Shown in pieces: positions 1 through 10,914 of a stretch of 64,000 nt of DNA. Position 1 is the stretch's first letter, and each line of letters opens with the position of its first letter. The notes under the pieces are model-generated. The model was not told the DNA's origin, ran no database searches, and saw only the letters and a list, made by a program, of their open reading frames with translations. The stretch spans positions 6,584,463-6,648,462 of the forward strand of contig NC_135551.1 of NCBI RefSeq assembly GCF_964340395.1. The letters run 5' to 3'. Source of the DNA: Glandiceps talaboti. Taxonomy: Eukaryota > Hemichordata > Enteropneusta > Spengelidae. The translations under genes were made by a program, and so were the position numbers.

Positions 1-526
1 GTTAAGTTTAAAGATAAGCTGTTAAGTGCGTTGTTGCCATCAACGACGTTGCCAGTAGTTGTATCAAGTTCATAAAAAATGATTATTTAAGTATATAAAT
101 GTTGCATTGATGTAAAAAATAAATTATTTATTTCAAATTCAAAATATTAAAGTGTGTTACTCAAGATTATTTTGTGATAAGTAAATAGTAATGTCAAGTT
201 AAAAGGTCAACTATTATGTTTAATAATGTTATCTAAGTTGATGAATCCATGTTTACCTCAAACTCGAATATCTATCGTTCGATGTGATATTATCAAGCTT
301 GATTTTGTCGGTAGTTATTAAATGTTAAAATGTCAACTGTTTGGCGCAGTGTTAGCTTGATTGACGTACATCATAGTTATTTTAAGACCAGTTTCGAATA
401 GTTGTGTGTAATGTTAGCTGGATAAATGTGTTCAATAACATGATTGGTATTTTAAGTACAACTGTCAGCAATATCTGAACACCGGTATAAGCATGAGTAA
501 GCTTTCTTATTCTACCTTGACATCTC
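1..526. other. AT-rich DNA upstream of the LINE ORF
   Basis: No gene is recognised here. The stretch could hold the 5' untranslated part or a decayed first ORF of the LINE that follows, but I see no conserved motif. A TGA stop at 518-520 lies directly before the LINE reading frame. Confidence 0.4.
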
Positions 527-3500
527 ATGTCAATTATCGCTGTATCAGAAACTTGGCAGGTAGAAAACAAACAACTCTTCAAACTTCACAATTACTCTTT
601 CGAAGTGAACTGTAGGGCTCAAGGACGGGGTGGTGGTGTTGGTGTATATATACACAGTGCATTTTCATACAACATTCTAAACGATATTAATATTTCAAAT
701 GCTGAATCGCTCTGGGCTGAAGTCATTGTTGATAAAAAGAAATTTCTCGTCGGGGTTATCTATAGACCACCAAGTTCTAATACCGACGACTTTATCATTA
801 GTTTGGAAGAGACTGTCTGTGATATTGAAAGTAAATATAATGGTTGTATTCTACTTGGTGATTTTAACATAGATGTCTGTAATGATCACAATTCAACCGC
901 TTGTAATATAATCGACAAACTAGCTTGTTTCAATTTTAAACAGTGTATTTCTACTCCAACTAGGGTAACTGCATCCTCCAAAACTATCATTGATCATTTA
1001 TATACCAATATGGTTGATAGGCACGTAAATCTTGGCACGATCGTTGCCGATATTTCAGACCATTATCCAATATTTGCCTTTTTCTACTCTACAAAGACCC
1101 CAACTGTTACAGAATCATTTGTGTACACTAGGGATTTTTCACATTTCAATAGTCTTGCCTTCCAAACTGACCTAAAGGCTGAGACATGGGAAGGAGTCTT
1201 AAACTGTTCAGATGTAAACATTGCCATGTGTCACTTCATCGAAACGTTTCAGAGAATATGTTCTATTCATGCTCCTTTGAAATGTAAATTTTTGAGTAAG
1301 AAAAGACAAAAGGACAAACCATGGTTGACATATGGAATCCGTAAATCGATTAAAGCAAAATACAAGATGTATAAACAAGTGGTAAAAAGTAATTTTGATT
1401 TGCAAATACTTAACCACTATAAAAAATACAGAAATATTCTGACCAAAATTCTCAGGAAATCCAAACGTCGCCATTATGAGTACCTTTTGTCTTCTAATGC
1501 GGGCAAAATGAGAGAAACCTGGAATGTCATTAACTCTCTTATTGGCAGAAGTAAAGAGAAAGAATTCACCATTCCCAGTCGAGTAAAGGTTGAAAAAGAT
1601 GGTCATGAAATTGTTCACAACGAACAAAATGATATCATTGAAGATCTAAATGAGTTTTTTGTAAATGTGGGTGTTAACTTAGCAAGGAAAATAGAAGTTG
1701 ATACTGACTTGAATTTTACTGATTTTCTCGGTGAGAGAGTCCCCCATTCATTCTTTTTAAAGCCAGTTATAAACTGGGATGTTGAAACAGTTATTTCAAG
1801 GTTGGATATACGAAAAGCTACAGGGTGGGACAATATTTCTGCTAGATTACTTAAAGAAAGTAAATCTGAAATTTCAACCCCTCTCTCATACATTATCAAT
1901 TTATCATTTTTGTGTGGACAGTTCCCAGACCATCTTAAAGTTGCAAAAGTTCTCCCAATTTATAAAAAAGGCAGCACTGAAGACCCTGGAAATTACAGAC
2001 CCATATCCATTTTGCCCGTTATTAGTAAAGTATTTGAACGAATTGTAAATAATAATCTTTTAACATTTTTAGAGAAATATCACATTTTGATCGATCACCA
2101 GTATGGTTTTAGAAAAAACTACAGTTGTAAACTCTCCTTAATCAGTCTAACTCAATCGTTACTGGAGGAGCTGGACAAAGAAAACTCAACACTTGGTATA
2201 TTTATTGATTTCTCTAAGGCATTCGACACAGTTGATCATGACATACTACTTTCAAAATTAGAACACTATGGAATTAGAGGAATAGCCTTAAGTTGGTTCA
2301 GAAGTTATTTACAGTCAAGGAGTCAGTTTGTAGGTATCAAAAACACTGTTTCGCAAACACTGAACATTAAATGTGGTGTTCCACAAGGTTCTATACTAGG
2401 ACCAGTTTTGTTCTTAATATATATAAATGACATCCCAAATTCCACTCATTTTTATAATTTCAGACTTTATGCAGACGATTCAAACTTGTTTCGATCTGTA
2501 GACTCAAATCAAAACATAGTATCTCTTGGTCAAGCAAATTTAGAATTTCAAAAGGTGTACAAATGGTGTAATGCCAATAAACTGACCATCAATTGTAATA
2601 AAACAGAATACATGATCATAAAAAGTAGATATAGTATTAGAGATATCCAAGATTGTATAACATTGACTAGGCAAGTGGTAACAGAAACTGAAAATACTTC
2701 TTTTATTGGCGTTTGTCTTGATAGCAACTTGACGTGGAGGCGACATACCACTGAAGTTAAGAAGAAAATTTGCAAATATGTTGGTATTTTATATAAGTTA
2801 AGAGAAACCGTGTCAATTTCAGTTCTTGTTATGTTATACAACACTTTCATATTACCACATATAACGTATGGACTTGAAATCTGGGGCAGTACGTACAAAA
2901 CATATTTACGTGATATTTTACTGATACAAAAGAAAATTGTGCGTATCATAACACGTATGAAGTATGATGCACACACTGCTCCACTTTTCCGCACACTAGG
3001 CATTCTTGACATTTTTAAACAGTATGAATTTCAAGTCGGCATATTTGTTCACGATGCTCTGTATAATATGCTCCCAGCACACTTTGATAACTATTTTTCT
3101 TACATTAGCCATAACCATGAAACAAGACAAAAACTGAACAAAGATCTCCACACACCTAAGTATAGAAGTGGTTTTGGACAATCATCAATTAAGTTTGCAG
3201 GCGCCAAAATCTGGAATAGTTTACCACACGATATTCGTAGTATTTCTTCCAAAAGTCTTTTTAAAAAGAAGTTTAAACAATTTCTTCTTGACGAGTCCTG
3301 TGTATTGTAATTTATACAAGTTTTCCTTTGCACCATTCCTTGTTGTTGTAGTTGTTTTTCCTCCGAAGTTATGAGAACATCAAATATGTGTAAATAGTAA
3401 TCCTCAGATTAAGTATATTTCGAGTAGCTAGACTCGATTAGTCTATGCATGACTATTTCTAGCTACATTTCCTACAATTGTCGTCACACGTCCAATTGAA

Positions 3501-3583
3501 GTGGACGAAATTGTCACTGTCGTTGCTGTTGTTATTTTGTTTTGTTTGTTTTTCGTAGGAAATAAAGTTATTATTATTATTAT
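480..3583 (+). mobile_element. CR1/L2-like LINE copy with TTA-repeat tail
   Basis: The element includes ORF2 and a roughly 270-base 3' untranslated region ending in AATAAAG followed by a short TTA repeat at about 3561-3583. Short microsatellite tails of this kind are usual for CR1/L2/Jockey-group LINEs, which lack a long poly(A). The 5' end is not sharply defined, and I could not identify a target-site duplication. Confidence 0.8.
527..3310 (+). CDS. LINE ORF2: endonuclease and reverse transcriptase (CR1/L2/Jockey-like)
   Basis: This 927-residue protein would nick target DNA and reverse-transcribe the element's RNA at the nick. An exonuclease-endonuclease-phosphatase domain covers about residues 1-185, with GDFNID near 111 and SDHYPIF near 176. 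The RT domain follows: FIDFSKAFDTVDHD near 558 (motif A), GVPQGSILGP near 615 and the catalytic YADD near 646. The C-terminal part has the IWNSLP-type block common in this LINE group. The usual N-terminal endonuclease block, about 40-50 residues ahead of SETW, is missing, because a TGA sits just upstream and the preceding frame differs. The element is therefore 5'-truncated or frameshifted at its start. The rest is open, which suggests a fairly young insertion. The clade is inferred from motif style only. Confidence 0.93.
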   Translation: MSIIAVSETWQVENKQLFKLHNYSFEVNCRAQGRGGGVGVYIHSAFSYNILNDINISNAESLWAEVIVDKKKFLVGVIYRPPSSNTDDFIISLEETVCDIESKYNGCILLGDFNIDVCNDHNSTACNIIDKLACFNFKQCISTPTRVTASSKTIIDHLYTNMVDRHVNLGTIVADISDHYPIFAFFYSTKTPTVTESFVYTRDFSHFNSLAFQTDLKAETWEGVLNCSDVNIAMCHFIETFQRICSIHAPLKCKFLSKKRQKDKPWLTYGIRKSIKAKYKMYKQVVKSNFDLQILNHYKKYRNILTKILRKSKRRHYEYLLSSNAGKMRETWNVINSLIGRSKEKEFTIPSRVKVEKDGHEIVHNEQNDIIEDLNEFFVNVGVNLARKIEVDTDLNFTDFLGERVPHSFFLKPVINWDVETVISRLDIRKATGWDNISARLLKESKSEISTPLSYIINLSFLCGQFPDHLKVAKVLPIYKKGSTEDPGNYRPISILPVISKVFERIVNNNLLTFLEKYHILIDHQYGFRKNYSCKLSLISLTQSLLEELDKENSTLGIFIDFSKAFDTVDHDILLSKLEHYGIRGIALSWFRSYLQSRSQFVGIKNTVSQTLNIKCGVPQGSILGPVLFLIYINDIPNSTHFYNFRLYADDSNLFRSVDSNQNIVSLGQANLEFQKVYKWCNANKLTINCNKTEYMIIKSRYSIRDIQDCITLTRQVVTETENTSFIGVCLDSNLTWRRHTTEVKKKICKYVGILYKLRETVSISVLVMLYNTFILPHITYGLEIWGSTYKTYLRDILLIQKKIVRIITRMKYDAHTAPLFRTLGILDIFKQYEFQVGIFVHDALYNMLPAHFDNYFSYISHNHETRQKLNKDLHTPKYRSGFGQSSIKFAGAKIWNSLPHDIRSISSKSLFKKKFKQFLLDESCVL

Positions 3584-4740
3584 GTCAATGTTAAAAGTCT
3601 ATAGTACACTTGTTAAACGCTACTTAATAATTGTATCTGGAGACACCATTCAAGTATCTTCATAGAGGTAAGCTTTCAGGAGGAACGGGCATCGACCGTC
3701 CACTTCATATGGCAAATTGCTCTATATCCTTTGGTGATTTAAACCTAGAGCCACCATTCAAACTTGTCCACTCATTTTGTTAGAGATTAGCCAACTAACC
3801 AGACAGACGTCTGCTCGTGACATTTGTATGCAGTGTCAAATTAGTATTTGCATTCAAACAGCACAATACCAGTAAGCAGTGTTGGAGGCCATGACTCCTG
3901 ACTTAGAAGTGCTAATTCCACATATGAATTATTAGTCATGATGTTAGATATATTGAATTTCTCAATTGTTATCATATGTCCAGGCTTGTCTGTAATGTAT
4001 TTTTTCTTGTGAAATATATATGTTGTAATCAAAATTTATGGTATACAGTCTGTTTATTGCAAAGCCCAAACAACGTGTCTTAATAACATTGCAATCTCGA
4101 AACTCCTTTTATTTTTATATTTCAAATACTCGTACTATGCATTGTTAAAAGTGGCAATTTATAGACATGCTTGAATAGCTTATATCTAGCTGGGAAATGT
4201 CTATCTACGAATCCATAGACTCATTGGTTACTAAGCTGTCCACATTGTATTTGACAAAAAAACTGGTGGAAAAACATTTATAAAATAGGCAAAATTATTT
4301 TATGCCGTTTTACTCAATAATTGTTTTGATCATGACACTATAAAACTAATTGGCATATAGGCACAAACCTACATTTGTAAAAAAGGCAGTCCAGTATATA
4401 TCAGTTTCCCAACTCATTGGGGAACATTCTGTCCATTGCAGCCTATGTATCTGTATTGAATTAAAGCATTTACATAGTAATGTGTGTCCTACCTTGTACC
4501 CTATTATATACAGTTTGGTTGACCTAAATATAACTTTGGTCTAAATCTTGCTCAATTACTTTAGTTTGTCTGTGACAGAGGATTGTGGTAAGGTTTGGGA
4601 CAACAACTTTCAGACCACCTGTATCTACTCGCCTGTATATACGTATGTGTGTGTATTCATATGTGTACGAACATAATAAATTATACAAATAACATTTACA
4701 TCGATAAGCTTCATTAGACATGTGTACCCAGGTAGCACAT
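3584..4740. other. Gene-free stretch
   Basis: I see no convincing exon, RNA gene or repeat structure. The open frames here are short, on both strands, and resemble nothing known to me. Confidence 0.4.
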
Positions 4741-5110
4741 ATGAATGTACAAACTTATATAGAACTTCAAGCTTGCTCTCTTCATATCAATCCTAATTAC
4801 TGAAAATCATTAATTTGCAAATGACTCTTTCAAAAATTTAAAGCTATATCACAGGTTTTCCATGATAAGTGTGTATTGTTATGTTTGGAGTATGTACCAA
4901 AAATATATATTAATTTGAAGAGTGCATTCTAAAGATATAGCCAAATTACTGAAAATTATTAATTATACAAAATGAGTCATTAAAACTACAAGCTATATTA
5001 TCAAACTCCATATGACACATGAACATTGTTGTTATCAATGTACACTACTAAATTATTTTTATATTTGAAGTATGCATTCACCGAAAACAATTTATCATGC
5101 AACTATCTCA
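4740..5110. repeat. Diverged tandem repeat, about 150-bp monomers
   Basis: At least two monomers can be aligned by eye. Each has TGAAAATxATTAAT, then an ATGAxTC core, then AAGCTATAT and a run ending in GTACCAAA or GTACACTAC. They start near 4800 and 4950. A related monomer lies at about 56440-56600, just beyond the end of tandem copy C, so this family is dispersed. Confidence 0.6.
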
Positions 5111-5203
5111 TTATCAATAATGCAATGTTTACCAAAACGTAATCAATTCTAGCCATTACCCTAACAAACATGTATTGACCCATCCGTTTTGAAAAATCGA
5201 TGA

Positions 5204-5268
5204 CACATACATACATACATACATACATACATACATACATACATACATACATACAAACAAACAAACAC
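5204..5268. repeat. (ACAT)n microsatellite
   Basis: An uninterrupted run of ACAT units passes into a short ACAA run. Confidence 0.95.
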
Positions 5269-5279
5269 ACGAACTAACA

Positions 5280-6176
5280 GATACACATACTTTTCATAAC
5301 TAATATATAACCTTCCTTAGGGAAGATAAAATGTACTAAAATCCCACATTTACCAATCAAGGGAAGGAGGTTGCATATGAATAACATAATGACAATATAG
5401 GAGTCGTACACATTTTTCATTTCAACTCGTGAGACGAGTCGTCACAATTGTTAAAATTTTAATTTTGTTATATTAGTGGGTTTAACCTAAGCGTAGACGA
5501 AATATATATTTTACCTCAGATGTGTTAACTACAGCTCTGGATTTGGATGCAAATGTGTAATTTGAACAAGCGCTTCTATTAAATTATATCAAATATTATA
5601 TTATATTATATATATTTAACAATTTAGACCAAAAGTTAAAAGATTTGCATATAAATATATGTTTATATAGGTGAATGAGTACGTGTAATTGCCCACCCTT
5701 CTGCACAGTAACGGCTGATGAATGAATTCGTTATTGATAGTTTTTCTTGTAAGTGTGTCGTCCTGCTTAAAATAAGTAATCGGATGTTTGAACAGTGGGT
5801 GTATGAAATTCATACTTGAATTGATTTTGGTAGAGTGATATGAGGAGATTACTTAAAATTTCACTTTTAAAAATAATAACTGTCACATTTTTATTGCAGT
5901 CACTAAGTGTCCAGAATAAACAGGCAGCATGCCTAGCAAGTAATACGTTATCCTACATTGTGTACACCTTGTGATCACATCCTATTATAGTAAACACACC
6001 TAAGACATGTCTATCTGCAGAATGGAGTTGTTTGGTAGCAATACATTGTGATTTAGGTATTTATCTATCCATCACATTTTGACCCAGTCTGCGCAATAGT
6101 AATTCTTTTCAAAAATAGAATTCATGTAAACATATGTTACAATTAGTTATCAAAGTAATTCAAACACGTAATCTAG
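5280..6176. other. Gene-free stretch
   Basis: No gene is recognised. A splice-acceptor-like site (TTTTTATTGCAG) ends near 5900, but the sequence after it hits a stop within five codons in the only cysteine-containing phase. Confidence 0.35.
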
Positions 6177-6799
6177 GGAATTATCCTGAAAAAAAATGGC
6201 CGGGTGCGGACATGTTATCCGGGTGCCTGTGACACTAACCGAACGTCAATTGATTTTGGAAGCTATGGGTCAATATGCTCACAATTAACAACTGATAGCA
6301 GATCATGTCCGTGCATATTTACGCATTCTTTGTCGAGATGTGCAAGACATTTACATCATTCGTTCTGCTACTGCAGTAAGATGTAGAATAAGGGATGTTG
6401 TCCAACGTCATCAGAACAGGTAATTGTTTGCACAAATAGGAAACGACCAGAATTTATGACAGGGGTAGACTCAGAATATTGTGATCATGTTGAACACGTT
6501 ATGACTATTAATAACTTGATAGCCAGTTATAAAGGATGTATAGTGGGTTTCATAATGGTGCTTGTCGACAATAACACAACGGCCCGATCGTCGAATACAT
6601 ACGTCATGACTACATCAACATTTGTTAAAGTCATACAGCTCGGTTATTTGTTTCCGGCTTCTTCGCCTCATCAGCTTCATGCATTCACAAAACAAGTTAC
6701 TTGACTGTGCAGACAGGGGAAAAATAGAAACAAAAATATGATATCCTTGTGTAAATAAAATGCGACGTATAAATCGAAGAAACTCATTATCTTTTGACA

Positions 6800-7145
6800 T
6801 TATAGACGAAAGTGGACGTATTGAAATTTTAAAATGAAAACAGACGAAAACACATTTTAGAACGAGAGCCGACAAAAATGTATTTTTATGCAAATACAGA
6901 TTGACATATACATTGTATATCGACATGGCCAACAAAAAAACTCATTAATCTATTGATAATATTTACAACGTGGACGAAAGTGGACGTATGTAAATTTTAG
7001 AACGACTACATTTTAGAACGAAAGCCGACGGAAATATATTGTTATGCAAATACAGTGCAACGGATAAATCTAAATGACCAACGAAAAGGTCATTAATCAA
7101 TTGACATATTTGCTTCCAACGAAAGTTGACGTATGGAAATTATCG
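6800..7145. repeat. Diverged tandem repeat with GAAAGTGGACGTA motif
   Basis: The motif GAAAGT(G/T)GACGTAT recurs near 6806, 6974 and 7119. Each copy is followed by a TTTTAGAACGA block and a TTATGCAAATACAG block, giving a 145-170-bp period over about 2.3 units. It ends just before the LDLa exon. Confidence 0.7.
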
Positions 7146-7292
7146 TGAGAAAGAGTAAGTACAAATAATGGAAAAGGAAGGTTGCGTAACTGTGCTGCTC
7201 GACAACCCACTACTTGAAATATCAACAAAAATCCATACAATTGTAAAACTGCGGAATTAGTTTAAACTACAATACTTTTGTTCATATCCAAG

Positions 7293-7412
7293 ATAACAGT
7301 ACATGTCCTGAACATCTATACCAATGTACAAGTGGAGAATGTGTTCGCCTGAGTGATGATTGCGATGGTATTATCAGCTGCTATGATGGGAAAAGTAGCA
7401 TTTTGAAATGTG
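7293..7412 (+). CDS. Exon encoding an LDL-receptor class A repeat
   Basis: This 120-bp exon is bounded by a pyrimidine-containing acceptor ending CCAAG and a consensus donor GTAAGT. It is symmetrical, phase 1 at both ends, as LDLa exons normally are. It encodes six cysteines in LDLa order: STCPEHLYQC, then TSGEC, LSDDCDG, ISCYDG and LKC. LDLa repeats are calcium-dependent ligand-binding modules of secreted or cell-surface proteins. The usual C-terminal DGSDE is altered to DGKSS, which removes some acidic calcium ligands, so binding may be weakened or the exon may be drifting. No adjoining exon is certain. The nearest candidate downstream, at 9386, is weak. The gene itself cannot be named. Confidence 0.75.
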
Positions 7413-7899
7413 GTAAGTCTTTATGTTCCGTGTAACAGAGCAGGGAAAGTGCCCTTTTCTCTTGAGCTACTTAACAGAAACTTTGCTTGTTACGTTATAT
7501 ATATTTGCATTTACCCTAAAATTTGCTAGATACAATTTATAACTTTACTATACCATACCATAGACCCTACACATGTAGAGTCTATGACTACACATGCGAT
7601 ATTAAATGCCCTATATCAATGTTACGGGCGCATTTGTATGTTACATGTGAAATTCTGTTAACACTTACAGTTGCATTACTTTTCGAAGCTTCAAACCCTA
7701 TGAGTAAGCTAATAAATGCCTTTATAAAAAACCTCCAGATCTGTCAGAGGAAACCTGCCTGCCTCAACCCTACAGGTCACTCATGCATTAAACCACCAAT
7801 GAATCAGACGCACAAATCTTGCTGTCATAATGGTATTAAACTTGTCTTAGATATTTTCGCTCTATGCTTATTTCAGATGATCTTTTCAAGATAGTCTAG

Positions 7900-8340
7900 C
7901 ATTGCCTTAAAACTCCAAATCTCCGCTCCCAAAAATACTACTATTAGATGTTCTGACATTTACTATAATAATGACATTTAACATTTTTAAGAACATATTT
8001 CAATCCTATGTAAGTTATAAAGAATGTTTTTCTCTCTTTTTTTTTACTTGATGATATTGTATTATTGCTTGAAAGGGTCTGAATAGCCCAAAACTGGCTT
8101 TAAGTGTAAAAAACCAGAGCTTCTAGGAGAGACTCCAAAGGACCCTACATGCGGTGGAAATATCCTAATCTCAAGCTAATCCCCCAGGCCGAAGAAAGTG
8201 ACCGGTCCCTTATGCGAGAATGAATATTCATAGTCTCTGGGTCCATAGTTACAAATGAAAATCTCTACTTACAGAGTCAAACATTACTTGGTTGGGTATC
8301 CAAAATTTACTTCCAAGTTATTTTTTGACTCTGTGAGTGG
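7900..8340. other. Gene-free stretch with a dispersed repeat
   Basis: No exon is seen. The segment near 8183-8216 (CCAGGCCGAAGAAAGTGACC and following) is repeated near 19846-19880, so it belongs to a dispersed family. Confidence 0.4.
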
Positions 8341-8467
8341 AAATTTTATGAAATAATAGTGGATAGTGAACAATTCGTTGTACTCTCTTTTACTTTTATA
8401 TCTAAATTTTATGAAATATAAGTGGATAGTGAACAATTCGTTGTACTCTCTTTTACTTTTATATCTA
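8341..8467. repeat. 63-bp tandem duplication, two copies
   Basis: Two almost identical 63-base units, 8341-8403 and 8404-8467, differ at a couple of bases. Both contain GGATAGTGAACAATTCG. This is a recent local duplication. Confidence 0.9.
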
Positions 8468-8842
8468 AAGATATGTAGTATCATATTAAAGTTCAAAATC
8501 ATATAATCTGTAAATGGGGGAGGGGGTGTAGATACAGGTCGTGAACATGAACTGCATTGAGTATGGACCAGCAGTTTTCCTTAAGGACCAGCAGCATTTG
8601 TTACATGTCGGTCCTTATGACCAGTAGTCATTTTCCCTTACGTTCACACACTGAGCGGCACTGTATTTAATCATGACGCAACTAACGGTTTCTTTGAACG
8701 CAACTTTGGTTGGATATTTTGGTACACGACTGTCACTGTTGTGTCAAACATGACCTTATTACTCAAAGACCTACGTAATCGAATGTTACATTGCTTATCC
8801 ATCACGATCATGTCATATATTCAACTGAAGTTTATGTACTAC

Positions 8843-8948
<106 letters not shown>

Positions 8949-9094
8949 GATTCACACTGCCAAGAAACGAAAGTTGAACTTTATTCATAGCAAAAGGTAT
9001 GTAGAGCTAATGACTTTGTTAACGTACATGGTTGTAATGTCAGCACAACTCAAAAGGACAAGAATATGTCAAGATGGGGTTCGTTTGTACTAGG

Positions 9095-10730
9095 TGTATA
9101 TCAGATGTATTTCTTTACTAAAACATGGCATTTGTAATGTAAGCATATTTTATGTTTCCATGAAAGCCACTCTCCAATTTTAGATAATCTGTCTTACAAA
9201 GGAACACTGGTCTAAGACGCCATGTGGAACGTTTGATGAAGAGAACTATGGCTAGGCATGTCTTACAGTGCAAATTTTTGTTTTTTTATTTGTTTGGTTT
9301 TGGTTTTTGACATGGGAGCATGGCATATGCACTGCACTGTGCTTTGTCCATATGTGTGTTCGCCGAGATGTATGTAATTTTCCAGGTAGATGCAACAATG
9401 GCAAGACAAACAATCCGGACTACGCATGCATTACAAAATATTTGCAATGCCCATTTCTGTTTTTAAGTCAACTTCGTGTAAATTTTAGCAACTTGTAAAT
9501 TACTGATTATTCCTAGTCGTTCGGCAAAGTCATGTAAACAATAAAGTAGTGACCTGGTCACTGCCTACCTTGCTTGTGTATATTATATGTGTATGGCACA
9601 CGTGTACCATTGCATACACACATAAATGCAGTGCACATGACATGCGTGATTCGCGTGATAACTATAGCTACATTGTAATACATTCTAGTGACGTCAGTCG
9701 ACTTGCACGCGCAAAATATAACAGTCGCCATCTTGCATATTCCTGTAACAATCGATGAAGTGATACTGTGATCGATCCCAACTATATTGCGTCCTTATCG
9801 TTTGAATTTGGCATGTGTCACTGGGACCCGGAAATATGTATGTACGCATACGAACATCATGATGTTGTCAGTTGAGTTGAAGAATTTAAAAGCAGACGAT
9901 ATTTTATTGGATTAAATCCAAGTACAAACAATAATATACAGTTGGAGTCAAAGATCATGTCAACTTGTACTCAAATGTGTGTGTACACTTACTTTGAAGA
10001 TTTTGTGATAAAAGACTGAACCAAGCTGCGTAAATGGAATTGTCAAGGACTGCTGGTATATTTTAGGTATTTACAATTTATTCTGGTGATTTTAGAGTTT
10101 TAGAATTGCATAGGTTTGATACAGATAATTTCAAAACTCATGACACCTTGTTACAACATATATCACCAACCCATACATTCAAACAGCAATGATGTTTTTT
10201 TCCTAAATTTGAAATTTTTTAAAAGTGTTTTATGTCTAATTTTTCAAAAAATCACATAATATGGTTATTTTGGTTACCATGGCAACTGATGTTCATTAAA
10301 TGACCACTTTTTTGAATTCATCATGACAAACTACCCTTGGTAGTGGGGTCAATGTGCAAATAAAAAGATATTTATCAGATTTATAATGTTATTTGTGAGA
10401 TGTATGTGTATGCAATGAAAACATAATTGTCACGCTACCTTATGTTTCCATGGAAACAGTCATCCAATTTTATACAACTTCTGTTACACCAGGTAGCACT
10501 AACTCATACATGTCTAATACAAGGACATTTGTTCACTGTATTATCTTATTTTTCAATGTTTTATGTCAATTTTTGGAAAAATGATTAACAGATTATGGTG
10601 ATTTTGGTTACCATGGCAACATATGTTCATAAAATGACCCCCTTTTTTGAACTCAGCATACAAAACTACCCCAAGTAGGGTGGTTAATATTCGAATAAAC
10701 CCGATTATTATAAAAATTATGATTTCTATG
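9095..10730. other. Mostly non-coding stretch
   Basis: No firm gene. A weak phase 1-1 exon candidate lies at 9386-9475. Two related segments near 10180-10330 and 10480-10660 share GGTTACCATGGCAAC and neighbouring words, so part of this stretch is an old direct repeat of about 340 bp. Confidence 0.4.
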
Positions 10731-10746
10731 TACTATTATTATTATA

Positions 10747-10806
<60 letters not shown>
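10731..10806. repeat. (ATT)n microsatellite
   Basis: About 75 bases of ATT units. The poly-Asn peptide on the reverse strand is an artefact of it. Confidence 0.97.
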
Positions 10807-10808
<2 letters not shown>

Positions 10809-10914
10809 AAGTGAAGGGGTTTAAATATGAAATAATAATAAAGCATTGTGTGAGAGACAGTTCAGAGGAATGGTGCCTTTTGGTACTATTGTCAATAAAA
10901 TGTATCCGTTTGAG

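Noticed and set aside
1208-3012. Reverse-strand frames across the LINE
   Set aside because: Shadows of the real ORF2 on the plus strand.
7745-7830. Small phase-1 exon with HSCIKPP and KSCCHN
   Set aside because: Too short and too few cysteines for a trefoil or other domain, and the donor GTATTA is weak.
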